In this document: in pieces, positions 21,922 through 32,480 of the stretch
Position numbering within the stretch: the stretch's first letter is position 1
Layout of the letters: each line of letters starts with the position of its first letter
Assembly: GCF_001632365.1 (NCBI RefSeq)
Contig: NW_024468619.1
Coordinates: 1-37,509 of the forward strand
DNA: 37,509 nt
Origin: Laetiporus sulphureus 93-53
Lineage: Eukaryota > Basidiomycota > Agaricomycetes > Polyporales > Laetiporaceae
Reading direction: 5' to 3'
The notes under the pieces: model-generated
Seen by the model: only the letters and a program-made list of their open reading frames with translations
Told to the model about the DNA's origin: nothing
Database searches by the model: none
Made by a program: the position numbers and the translations under genes

Positions 21922-24660
21922 GGCGGCGAATTTATACTAGTGTGTAGGTGTACTTGGAGGGCGGTGCGATACCGAGGCAGGCAGGCGAAGGGTCGAATTA
22001 CAGGCACGCGAGCGCGCGGGTAGTAGGGTTTCGGCGAGAGCTAACTAGGCGGTCTCGGGTGGTCGTAGAAGGAAGAGCGAGAGATGGTTGCAGGAGAATG
22101 AGGCTGGCTCGAGTTGGTCGCTGCGGTGAGGAGGTGATGAAGTCTCGGCTAGCGGTGGCCATACTTATACACTGGAGGGAGTTCCTTGGAGGGTATAAGG
22201 TCGGGACGGAGCACATGGGCTGGCGGAATAAGAGGATCGACAAACTGGGCGACTCGCTTGTGTCGATTCGGGCATCGTTCTGGCGCAGATCACACGTGCT
22301 ACGTCCTCATCTGGCCTCCCTTGTCGTCCACCGCTCTCCTCTCGTCTCTCCCTCGTCCTTCGATCCCTCCGCAATCAATCTCTGCGCTCACGTTCGCTGT
22401 CTCCATCGCGACTTGGCCTTGTACTTCGCCGCCCTGCCTGCCTCTTTTGCCCCGGCGCTTCCCGACTTGCCTTATCACGTCAGCGAAGATTTCACCCGAG
22501 ACATTGTGGGCGTCGTCGCTGCGGCGACAAGAGCACGTTTCGCTGGGCCGATACCTGGCGCTCAACGTCAAGGCTTCTCCTTGTACTTGCTGGAGCAGCG
22601 ACAGGCCTTGACTCTGCGGCTTACGACAACGCCTGCCACAAGAGGGATAGCCACTTGCCTCTGTGACGACCGGTGCTACTCCAGATTGCGATCTGCCCCA
22701 GTCCATCAAGATTCCTCGAAGCCACGGAAGGGGCCGCATTCGAATCTAGGGGAAGCCCATATTGGTCCAGCGAAGAGCCTCTACGCCCCCACGTGATCCT
22801 GAACGGACGCGACCGCAGTGCGATGGACGCGTTTCGGCCAGCCGGCGGCCAGAGGAGTTGTTGCGATGGTAGCTTAGTTGAATGTGGTACGGTTCAAAGT
22901 GCTTCCTGTACGAATCCTGGCTGCAGATGTCTCCACGAGAGGTGAGGCATTCGGAGCCGGTCGCGTAGCAGCCACTAGTTCGTGCCTAGTCGCGATAGGC
23001 CAGGGGAGAGAGATCTCGAGCAGAAGATGCGACGACCATAGCAGCATCATCGCGTCCACTTGCGCCGGCTGACGGAAAGATCGACGAGTACTCGCAGACG
23101 GGTGCGCTGAGTAACGTCGTGAAGTGGCGACGCGTCTTCGAGCATCCTCTGAGGAGGGGATTGTTGCCTGAGTGCGCGGCTGCGTTCGAAGGGTCGTCGA
23201 CGTAGATACCGTGCTGGTCGAGTAGAGTACGAACGTAGTACGTCGCCTTGAGAGAACGATGCGATGATAACACAATGAGAGCGTACAGAGAGAGCCTACT
23301 CTCGTGGCTTATCCGAAGACGTCGCGCGTGACCAGCTGAAATACTGATCCGAGTGCACGAGTAAAGTCCAGGGGGAAAAACTCGCTCCATTCGTAGGCGG
23401 GATGGCGTCCTTATATACATGCAAATGACAGTGGATTGCGTAGCATAGAAGACATGGGGTATGGGGATGCAGTCGCGTGAGAAACTGCTAACTATGGTAA
23501 CTGTTTAGACATAAAAGGAAACATTGAACTCATTCCCGGTACGTCCAGACGATTGGCACTGGGGAGCGTTGTCTCGGTGAGTTCGGACCTCCGCGGGGGA
23601 CCGAATTTTACGAGTCGCAGTACGCAGAACAAGGTCTCCATTGCATCGCCTCCCAGCCCGTGCAATGCTGCGTCCTACGGGAGGAAACAAGCCAGCGCGT
23701 CCCAATCCAGCAGGCGGATTGCCGTATAAGGAAGGACGAAAGGCGGCGAGCGCGGACAAGTCCAGCCACGCGTTTGGCAGTCGACTTCAGTGGCCGTATA
23801 CGGCCTAACTCGTCCCTGCTGCTATAGCAACGTCTGTCGCCTTGACAGTATCTAGAGGTGTTTCCTTTGTCCGCATACTGAGACCTAGAATGAACTACAT
23901 TTAGATATTGTGTCTGATGAGTATTTTTGGGTCTCTTCTGCTACATAGCGGATCTTTCTGACAAAACCTTGCCACGGTATGCGGCCCTGGCTTTTCAAAT
24001 CATGCTGTGGCAGAAGGTGGCGTTCCGGTGGCTTTTGATGTGACGAAAGTAATCAGAATTGGCTTCACAATTTGTACGCATGTGAGGGGGGACATTGGCT
24101 GCCCACTGCAACATCCCACATATCACTCCATACGAACAAGAGATAAGTAAATGATGCTCGGTGAACTTCTTGGAGCGCATTATGGACATGATGAGTAGCG
24201 CCTTCGAGATTGTGGCTAAAGTCGCCAAATATTGAAGACATTTTAGGATCGCCGAAACGAGCACGTAAGGTAGCAAAGATGATAGGGAAGGATACAAGGT
24301 TGCATTGGACGTGAGTTTTGTGCTATTATTGTGCCTATGCGAACCCTTGATGACACAGTACGTACCGTTGGGAGATTAACAAGACTTCAGATTATCTTCC
24401 TTGGCTTCATTGTTGCCAACCGTCTCGCACTTGCTGTAATGTCGAGTCATAGAAGTTCTCTTGGATAATCACAAGCCAGACATAATATATAGAGCAGCAT
24501 TTTTAGCAAGCACATCAAGTGCAGATAAGTTATCTGTGACTGTACCCTCGTACAGATGCCACATAGAATGTAGTATCAGCAACGTTCTCTTTCCACCATT
24601 GTTACCACAGACTGTGGTGTTTATCACAGAAACAACATAATGAACACCGAGTCTTTCCAC
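21922..24660. other. 2.7 kb without a supportable gene
   Basis: The left part must carry the Clp1 promoter, with a TATA-like ACTTATACAC near 22165 on the plus strand. A long GC-rich open frame on the plus strand (about 21948-22796) overlaps this promoter, has no motif, and is countered by an equally open minus-strand frame, so I do not call it. From 22800 to 24660 all frames are short. A hydrophobic minus-strand frame at 23995-24297 has no recognisable domain. Confidence 0.45.
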
Positions 24661-25982
24661 TCAGTTCGGATTTCGAGACGCAATAGCAGGGTTTGCTGCC
24701 GCCGACAGCCGGCGCTTCTTGAGCACAACGTTTCCCGTAACATGTAGGATGCCACGAGACTGACAATGTGAAAATGCCACCGAGAGTCTCTGAGCAATTG
24801 CCTCCTCCAGCTGACCGTCTTTTGATGAGGAGCCAAGGTGCTGCTTGCCCAGATACGGCAGTGCGAATTCGACGTGGGCCATGCGCAAATTGCAGAAACG
24901 CGGGTCGCTGGAGAGCAGGTCATCCAGCTCCCACCACTCCCCTACAAGTACTTCGATCCCATCGTCCGCGAGCTCGAGCTGCAAGGAGAGGTTGAGCACA
25001 ACGAGGGTGTTGCTTGAGATCAATGAGAGAAAGTCGACTATGGGCGATGCACCGGAGATGTGTACGCCGCTGAGACCGACAGCAGCGAGCTGAGAGAACA
25101 TGGCCTCTCTGCACAATCCTTCATATGCCGCGCACTGTCAGCAAGAAAACCTGATAAGTAAGCGTCGTCCTGCTCACCTTGTACATACGATAGCGGAACA
25201 TCCAGACGGAGCAGAGAAGACCCAAGAATTCTCAGGAACGATGGAAGCGAAGAAGGAGATCGCTTATCAGAGCCTTTCACTGAAAACCGTGATAACGAGC
25301 GACGGGTCTCCGAACGAAGAAACGATCGAAAGAGGGCGCTGCATAGTTCTTCGCTACAGCCAGAATCGATTTGGAGAGATTCTAGCCTTATAGAGTGTCC
25401 GGGAGAATGTCCAAAGGGAGGCGGGGTGACTGTGTCGACCCAGAGATTCTGCAGATTTAGATGAGACAATCGGGGAAACGCAGTCAACGTTTCTCGAAAT
25501 TCGCCGAACGTTTCGAAACGGCACTGGCTGAGCAGCAGCGTTGTGACAGAGGAGAAGACAGCGAAGGATATGGAGGGACGATTGGCGGAAGGAAGCATGG
25601 ACCATCTGGCCGCTCGTATTTCCAGCCTTTCGACGTTCGCCAGAAACTTCGCCGGAATCTGGAACGAAGCGCGGTATATGTATTCGCCTTCGGTTGGTGC
25701 AGATGCGGATTCGGGATTGGCTGGGGCGGGCTCAAGCAACCCATGCCCGAACAATCCCAGCTCCCGCAGAGTCAAAAGATGATGCTCCATGTGAGCCATG
25801 CGACAGGTGCGCACGAGGAGCTGGAGGTCACTGCGCGAGTACAGATTGATGCGCTGATATAGAGCTTTGCGGCACCGTTCAACCCAAGCTGCGCATACGA
25901 GGCAGCAAGCGACCAAGCTGCAGCGGTCGTCTTGCAAACAGTCGATGATGATGTCGAAAAGCTCCTGTGGAAATGAAGCCAT
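24661..25982 (-). CDS. F-box protein with leucine-rich C-terminal region
   Basis: The N terminus MASFPQELFDIIIDCL, DDRCSLVACCLVC and AAWVERCRKALYQRI is the F-box type common in mushroom genomes, where the F-box sits at the extreme N terminus and recruits Skp1 for an SCF ubiquitin ligase. Leucine-rich segments follow (VERLEIRAARW, FSSVTTLLLSQCRF, FPRLSHLNLQNLW, LGSSLLRLDVPLS), probably the substrate-binding part. Coding continues in a second exon beginning GLCREAMFSQLAAVGL and ending ASRNPN plus TGA at 24661. The intron is best placed at 25119-25177 (GTGAGC...GAAG, 59 bases, total 420 residues). An alternative pair, GTACAA with TGACAG, also keeps the frame, so the junction is uncertain. An in-frame ATG at 26081 exists upstream, but 25982 gives the canonical family start. 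Substrate unknown. Confidence 0.75.
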
Positions 25983-26722
25983 ACGGGGCGATTGACACTT
26001 GCACCGCGATGAACCAGTACTTTGATGAGCTTCAGCGCCTGTCAGTGTGACGGAGGGCAAATGTATGTCATCCTTCAGCATCCTCAGTTGTGGATTTCAT
26101 AGAGGTACAATGTTGTTTCTCACTTACTGGTGTCTAATAGGCTACGGAAGCGTCCAGGGAGATGGAAGCAATAGCGATAGTAATAAAAACTTCAGCCGGA
26201 CGGAGGGATTTTCACAGTGCCGTCAATTGCCCGTGAGATCAAGATATTAAAAGGGTGCCTTGCACTTCTATCTATCGTGAATGTGAATGATAATACAGAT
26301 TCTGGAGGGTGAACGTTGAACCTTTGAACACCTGAGGGAGGGGAAAACACGTTCGACAAGCACAGCCATGACCATAGTAATGATCAAATAGTAGATGCAA
26401 GATTCTCACGATATCGTGTCATTTGATGCTGAACCTTGATATATTGATGGACATTAAGTTGTCATACTATGTCGGTACAGTACATAAGTATGAACTGAAA
26501 GAAGACAAGCGAGAGCGATTCTAATTGAATAGCAGTAAGGTATACGTGCAGGTTTTACGTTGGCATTTGCGATCAAAGACAAAGATCGTGAATCGCCTAC
26601 AGGGACTCATGACAGGCGCCTTGAAGCAAAGGAATCGGTGGTTCGTAATGCTCTTCGCGAACATATTTAATCAAGTTGTTCTCATTCTTTCATGGTAATG
26701 GCGTGATGCCCATAGGCCCGTC
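25983..26722. other. Spacer between F-box copies
   Basis: No gene is seen. The spacer is AT-rich and separates the intact F-box gene from the first broken copy. It contains the promoter of the intact gene next to 25983 and the 3' flank of the broken copy at the other end. Confidence 0.5.
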
Positions 26723-27255
26723 CTAGTCGGCATTCATTCGCAAGTGGGTCAATGTGATGGCGCGGCCGTGCATATGCCCGTGCTGAGATGAAGTAACTGC
26801 GTCAATGAACAGAGAAGTACGGGGAGGTACGTTAATCGAGGGAGAGCAACTAGAGTTTGAAACAACTCTCTGATGACGCCTACTCTGCAGCGGTAGAGAA
26901 GCAAGGTCGTGACAGATGAGAATGCACTGAACGTGCTCGGAGATCGATGGGTCGAGCGAAGCCGTGACCGATCGCCGCCTTGGATCTCCAGCCTTGTCAC
27001 GTTCATCGACCATTTTCGAGGGACCAAGAGGGTAATACAATAGGTCAACTTGCGAAAAGTGTGACCTCATATGATCCATGCACAACGTGCTCAAAAAGAG
27101 CTGCAAATTCTGGGAGTTGGCGAGTGCAACGCGGCCGTACAAGCGAACGCGACATCGTTTGGTCCAAGCACTGCAGACGAGACAGCGAGCGGCCAAGGTG
27201 CGCGCATCTCCCGCCGTAAAATCGATGACGAGATCAAAAATCTCTGTGGGAAAAT
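26723..27255 (-). pseudogene. Broken F-box gene copy 2
   Basis: Reading toward base 26723, FPTEIFDLVIDF then RTLAARCLVCSAWTKRCRVR is an F-box homologous to the intact neighbour, but the frame has no usable ATG: the ATG just upstream is in a different frame. After YYPLGPSKM the homology continues only in another frame, with NVTRLEIQGGDR, FSAFSSVTTLLLYRCRV and ALPRLTYLPVLL, matching VERLEIRAARW, FSSVTTLLLSQCRF and FPRLSHLNLQNLW of the intact gene. The copy also lacks the segment between about residues 75 and 110 of that gene, and its C-terminal half is missing. At least two frameshifts and a deletion make this a pseudogene. Confidence 0.7.
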
Positions 27256-27339
27256 ATAGGCCGAGGGATTCGCATCTTCTGCTGACCTAAACGCAAATGT
27301 GAATGAGACACATCAGCATGAGCGAACAAAGAAAAAAAG

Positions 27340-27517
27340 AGAATAGACAGATGAACCTCAAGAGAGAGAATTGGCCATGCAACTCGCTCGTACAGAAGCC
27401 GGCGGCACCGTTCAACACAAGCTCTACAAACAAGGCAGCAAGCGGCCAAACTGCGATTGTCGCCTTCCCAAGTTTTCGATGATGTCGTCAAAAACCTAGG
27501 GGGGGCAATATCGCCAT
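27340..27517 (-). pseudogene. Truncated F-box gene copy 3
   Basis: ATG 27517 starts MAILPP. Then FDDIIENLG lies in a second frame, and DNRSLAACCLVCRACVERCR with LLYERVA in a third. Together they make a recognisable F-box with two frameshifts, one of them next to a run of seven G at 27499-27505. Homology stops after the F-box and runs straight into the upstream end of copy 2, so only the N-terminal domain is left. It is the most decayed of the three tandem copies. Confidence 0.6.
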
Positions 27518-27760
27518 TTGAGCAGCTCAGTGTCGTCAATCGCTTACAGAAAAGATGGGGCGTTAGGACTTAGCAAATGTTGTCGATGAACCTCAAAGTA
27601 AACGAGTAGATGCACGACAGCAAAGGTTGTGGCCTTCTGAGAAATATGGCTCCATGCACAGGCGTAGAATGCTGCTGATAACTGGCATGCTATTAGGCTT
27701 CATAGAGCGAGGGGGTTGTGTACCCACAGCCGCAGAACGCTATCGATGTACGTTACATGA

Positions 27761-27899
27761 GCGTCCTTTCTCACGAGACATAGAACTCCATGTTTGAGGC
27801 TAAGGGCTATCCTACCACGAGCATCTCAATCGCAACCTTAGCTTCAAAGTTCAAGGAGCATTATCACTGCTCGAGCGGCGCCGGATGTGATCTGTGACA
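27761..27899 (+). repeat. Left copy of a 139-base direct repeat
   Basis: It matches 37371-37509 in the same orientation without gaps. There are seven differences, all inside a 20-base stretch (27785-27804); the first 24 and last 95 bases are identical. The match begins abruptly at GCGTCCTTTCTCACGAG and, on this side, ends at 27899 only because the other copy is cut by the window edge. In this copy a stop (TGA) precedes the shared reading frame, so only the 3' end of the small open frame at the right copy is represented. Confidence 0.95.
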
Positions 27900-28230
27900 C
27901 GATCCAACTGGCAACGTGGCGACGGAGGAATTTGGCGGTAGCCGAGCCTGTGACGCGGCTTTGGTCGTCAATGTGTAGTACGTCTAACAGAAAAAATCAG
28001 CACGGCATGGCATGAAGCACTTTTCAACCCACTTTACGAAGAATCTGCCGTAAGGTACAAACGCGCTCAGACAAGTTGGCCATCGTATTGAATTTGGCAT
28101 TAAAGATCGAACCGCATGTACAGTCTTAAGCGGGGCGATGCATTTGCAAAGAACTACACGCCCATCAAGTCGACCATCAGCCTCGAAAAGACCACAAACA
28201 TAGCATTACCGAACAAAGCATTCGCACACA

Positions 28231-28406
28231 TGGCTGACTCCCACACCAAGCGCAGTCTTCATTTCTTCGGAACCCTTTTGATTGGTCGCACAGCAGGCGC
28301 AATCACCGGCTTCTTGCTGAACAACTTCGCCCGGGTGCTCGCCAGTGAATACTCCCGATTCTCGCCTTCCGCTGGCTCCGTGCTTGTCGACGGTAAGCTA
28401 GGGTAA
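28231..28406 (+). CDS. Possible short hydrophobic protein or first exon
   Basis: ATG 28231 opens a 58-codon frame with one likely membrane segment (FFGTLLIGRTAGAITGFLL) after a short basic leader. A GTAAGC splice donor lies at 28392 near its end, so it could be the first exon of a longer gene, with a plausible acceptor (GCGCACAG) near 28557. No family is recognised, and chance is a real alternative. Confidence 0.2.
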
Positions 28407-28605
28407 GAGAGTGAGGAGGTGGTTTCCCGATCTCTTGACTGCTCCTCTGAACGCGATGCTGACCGAGCAAGGGGATTGGGTGCCTCGGGACCGTAGTTGA
28501 ATTGTGATGGGAAGAAGATGCGAGGCATTGCCGATTCGTGTTTGCGCACAGACGGCTATGCGTCCAATATCATGAGAAATGAGACCATTAGATGAACAAG
28601 AAAAA

Positions 28606-29710
28606 CTAACTCACACTAGACTCGCTCCCTGATATCATCGGCGATGGTGGCCGTTGACTGTTGCTCTGGCCGTTGCCACGTTTTGTGATAGCAGTTGCGT
28701 TTGATAATACAGATTCAGATAGTCCGAATAAATTTGACTTTCGTCCTTGCGAGACGGATGTCGGCGATGGCAGCCGCTGATTGTTGCTCTTGTCGTTGCG
28801 ACGTTTTCTTGTAGCAGCTGCTTTCGGTGGTAAGAATTCAGAAAGTCCGGGCAAGTCGGGCTTCCGTCCTTGCGAGACGAATGTCGGCGACGGCCTGGCC
28901 TCTCTCCTCGGCTTCTTTTTGCGACCAGCCCACACAGTTCGCTCCAGAATTTCCGCTTGAAGCTTGACAGCCTTGAGCGTTTTGCGTAGCGCAGGAATCA
29001 GATCAAAGTATGGCATGCGATAGACCTCGAGGGTCGGGCTATGGATATATGTCCATTCTAAATAGATGAGGCACCACGGGGCAAATCAGAACATGAACCT
29101 CCGACAAATACGTAGCGAAACGCACCCGACAAGATCCACTTGTCTCCAGTGTCTTCCTCTTTGAACACTATCTTCTTCCTCCCTTTCTCGTCCGTTTCGA
29201 CATCTGCTCCACGCGTCACGATCAATGAAATGGCCGTCTTCATCTTCAAGCCGACCTTTGATCGTACGACAGAGGATTTTGCCAACGACTTGCTCATCAA
29301 TCGCATGAACGATACATTCAGCCTGGGTGATCCAGGGCCACGGGCTGGCGCCGGACTATACGGCGGGTCAGGCCATGGGATGGTTACCTTCCAAAGCAAC
29401 GCCTTGGGGACCGCGCGTAGAGCAAATCCCTTCGCTTTCGCAGTCGGAAACAAATGGTAAAGAAGCTTCTGCGGGGTTTTCGCAGCGGGATGGGTGGGAT
29501 CGACCGGGCCAGTGAGGTTGCAGTACAGCAACGGTTTGTATGTACCAGGAGTGGTGCGTCTGAACTATGGCGTTCCATTCTCATCAGGCCCGCTACATCA
29601 ATAGCAGAGACTAGCAAGAGCGTACGTTCAAAGACCTGAGCTTGGAAGTCTACCAAGTTCGCGACATTTGTGCATGAGTGCAAGCGGTGACTGTGGCGCG
29701 AAGATGACAT
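28606..29710 (-). CDS. Conserved-looking protein of unknown function with internal 41-residue repeats
   Basis: Three exons (29654-29710, 29126-29564, 28606-29057) give 315 residues. The second intron (29058-29125, GTGCGT...TTTAG) is convincing. The first (29565-29653, GTAGAC...CATAG) is weaker but keeps phase. The first 22 residues are Ser/Arg/His-rich without acidic residues, compatible with a mitochondrial presequence (inference). A compact basic core follows: FMRLMSKSLAKSSVVRSKVG, LKMKTAISLIVTRGAD, IVFKEEDTGDKWILS, and EWTYIHSPTLEVYRMPYFDL. The C-terminal 100 residues are low complexity and contain two tandem units plus a partial third (PSPTFVSQGRKPDLPGLSEF / PSPTSVSQGRKSNLFGLSES / PPSPM). 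I do not recognise the family. It is the only convincing gene in the last 10 kb. Confidence 0.6.
28628..28897. repeat. 123-base tandem duplication inside a coding exon
   Basis: The sequence CGTCCTTGCGAGAC recurs at 28742 and 28865, a period of 123 bases (41 codons). Two nearly complete units and a short third are present, diverged by substitutions and compensated so that the minus-strand frame stays open throughout. Maintenance of the frame supports the exon being translated. Confidence 0.8.
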
Positions 29711-30635
29711 GAAGCGCCGAAAGTGTACTCGGTCGTTCGCTGACGCGTCATTGAGCCAACCTCTGCCTCGGCTGTCACTGCTCCACCCAAGAAGCGTCCG
29801 CCCCTCCCCATCGCGTTCACACAGCCTGACGACCGCCATGCGCGGTTCCGCCTCAACCACTCGCCCGTCTCTGCGCCGCCCTCGCCCTCCAAGCTTCGAG
29901 GCCGCCCTCGCCGGCAACGTTACCAGCGCCATCGCCATTGCGCGAATATGCGACCGCTCAGCGCTAGAACATCGAGACGGCGAGGATGGCCCTACCTGCT
30001 GCAGCTGGGAAACACCGCGGTCACCGTGCGCCGTCAGTCGTCCTTGTCCTTCATTGCCTCCGTCCGTCTCTGCCGAGCTGCATCTGCCTATCAAGTCGCT
30101 CTCCCTCCGCCCTTCAAAGTCGTGAGCCGCTGAGATGGGTTACGTCTGAGCGCTACGACAGCAGTTGCCATGGCCGTGTGCGCGTCCCTGGAAGCTAATA
30201 GCCAGTACCAAACCATCCTCGTCCGGTGCATCGCTATTGGCCGGACGACGAATCCTGTCCTGTGGCGGTCGACGCTCTCAATTAGCCGTTTTGTTGCATG
30301 CACATCCATGCTGACAGCGACCATTCTGCAGCGCGACGGGTGCGACTCGATCGACTCCATCATGGCGAGCATTCAAACGGCAAGTGATCCGCCTTGTTAG
30401 GTATTGAAGACTCTAAAGTTTCATAGTATCATACTTCCGTGAACTGCGTACGCGGATATGATCCCCACTCACCAATCGCCTCCATGGACGTTCGTCCGCG
30501 CGCCCTCCCACGCCCGTACTGCGTCGACGCACAGGTGCCCATTTTCACTTCATCCCTCTCGCCGCTCAACTTTCCGCTCACTTGTCAATGTGCCCACGGC
30601 AGCCTCGATCTCGGGCCGCACACTCAACTCGCCAA
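29711..30635. other. No supportable gene
   Basis: Several GC-rich frames are open on both strands, but none has an ATG-led, motif-bearing or spliceable structure. The minus strand upstream of 29710 should hold the promoter of the unknown 315-residue protein gene. Confidence 0.4.
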
Positions 30636-30914
30636 CTCGCGGTCATCGAGATGCATGCCGAGCACGCCGCACGGGACAGGCCGATGTCGATGGAGACGAT
30701 GGCGCAGGGTTTCGAGACGGCGCGCTGGACGGCAACGAGCTGAGGACGAACACGGTGCAGACGTGGTACGACGACATCATCGAGCGTTGCATCGCAGAAG
30801 CGCGCCGTCGTGCTGCACGCGTCGGTGTATAACGTGCCGCGGCGGGCCTTCATCGCTACGGGTGTCGAGGCACCGTCGGACGAGGCGGCGCTGGACGGGA
30901 CGTACGGTTCTGAG
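30636..30914 (+). pseudogene. Frameshifted coding remnant, unknown family
   Basis: Protein-like text moves between frames: VIEMHAEHAARDRPMSMETM runs to a TGA at 30741-30743; NTVQTWYDDIIE occupies the next frame; VLHASVYNVPRRAFIATGVE then VEAPSDEAALDGTYGSE returns to the first frame and ends at a GTATGC donor at 30915. Two compensating frameshifts, or an unrecognised intron, are needed. No family is recognised. Confidence 0.35.
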
Positions 30915-31466
30915 GTATGCTATCTCGCGTCTTTCGGTCCTGCTCTCATAATTCCTCTGTACTACTCACATTCAATCCAATATATTTCTTCATTCTCCAA
31001 ACGGCCAATCCGACACAGGCGAGACCGCAGGGCCCCGCTGGACGCGTGCGTCGTCACTGCGATGAGCCCCTCGCGCGCTCACATGCCACATCGTGGGCGA
31101 GTCGAAGGCCTGCGACACGCGACCGAGCGACGTGCAATTGTGCGCGCTGGGAGGACGCGTACCCCACTGCGCCTTCTCTTATTCGCCGGTCATCGCGTCC
31201 GTCAGTGCTAGCGAGCACTCTTACCTTGGGCGGTCGACGCCGCTCTGCTCGAGGCCAAGCCTCCTCACTCATCGTGTGCGCACCCATTTCGGTTGCGCGC
31301 CTGCATGCTCCTCAGCAACCTCGGGCGCGCTCGGGACCTCACCAGCTGCGCAGCGGCAGCGTCACACCATTCACGGTCGTCCTCGCCGTGCCTCCTACGT
31401 ATGTTATGTTTAATCCAATATCCTCTTCCCTACGCTATGACATCCATCCATCTACCCAAACCCCCT

Positions 31467-32480
31467 TCAAATCCATCCCAAGGTCTTGATCAGCCCGGGC
31501 AGCCTGACCGCGACCGCGACGTGAGGCGAGGAGGCAGATGCGAGACCGGCGGTGCGGACGTACCTGCTTGCGAGGCGATGAACGCGTTCTGTGCGGGAAG
31601 GCGCGTGAGCGTGAGCGACGGGCGATGGAGAGATGTGCGGATGGAAAGGACTTACGAAGGAGCGGCGGATGCCGCAGCGTCCAGGTCCGGGTCCGAGTCG
31701 GCGCGGATTCGCGGGTTCTTGTTCACATGTGCGAGGTGCGAGGTGCGAGTCGTCCTGGCGCGCGTTAGTCGAGTCAGATGGGGCAGACGGTCGGCACGCG
31801 CAGCGTACCAGGATATTCCGAAGAACAACGCCGCCCCCGGGAAAACCGCAAGGAACGGCCAACCGGAAAGTCGTGTGGACGGAACTTACGAGAGGAGCGG
31901 CGGATGCCGCTGTGTCCAAGTCCAAGGTCCGGCTCGGAGGTTTGCTGTCGGGTGTCGGCGCGGTGGGTTTGGTCTTGCGAGACGTGGGCGTTTGGTGGAC
32001 GGGTGAAGAGCGGTAAACTGCGTCTGGGCGGGTCCTCAGTGGACGTCGCGCCGGCAGCAGAGCGCTGTTTGGGAAAAGACGTGCATGGGCACGGGCGAAG
32101 TGAAAGCGTTTTCGTCTGCGCTAACCCCGGGGCGCGATATACGATGGTCAGCGCGTTCGTGTCAATGGTCGGGGGGTGGGGGTGAAGACTCGCATGCGTG
32201 CGCGACGCTATGACGGAGTGGGTCTTCAACGTTGAGGCAGCGACCGTGCACTGTCTTGAAATGTCTGATTCGGGTTGGTTGAGCGTGTGGGAAGCGTCGA
32301 TGGTTGCATCGGACGCAGGCGTTCGAGAACAGGATGGGCAAGGTGCAAATACAGTGTGCCGACTAGCATAGCTTCGCCGTCGTCCTCGGCGATCATGTTG
32401 AAGCCGTCGACGGAGTTGACGGACACGGGGAGAGACTCGTACCCTCGTCATCGCAAGCGGGCCTCATGAGGGCAGCACAG
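31467..32480 (-). pseudogene. Minus-strand exon-like pieces with duplicated segment
   Basis: The upstream piece (about 32230-32430) contains VSVNSVDGFNMIAEDDGEAM, preceded in the same frame by a TGA at about 32448-32450 and then by more coding-like text. Further on, two related segments of about 40 bases (31647-31690 and 31881-31925) both end in strong donors (GTAAGTCC, GTAAGTTCC) and can be read as DLDAAASAAPS and DLDTAASAAPL. A 25-base exon-like piece at 31568-31592 is flanked by CGCACAG and GTACGT. Splice signals are good, but I cannot join them in one frame, so this is either a decayed gene or one I have failed to splice. Function unknown. Confidence 0.35.

Noticed and set aside
21948..22796. 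Long plus-strand open frame of 282 codons next to Clp1
   Set aside because: It is high GC, has no motif or codon pattern, crosses the expected Clp1 promoter and is matched by open minus-strand frames. Length is explained by composition.
22872..22930. Possible tRNA (TAGCTTAGTTGA followed by ACGAATCC)
   Set aside because: The A-box-like part is good, but the T arm does not pair and the T loop lacks the TTC, so no cloverleaf forms.
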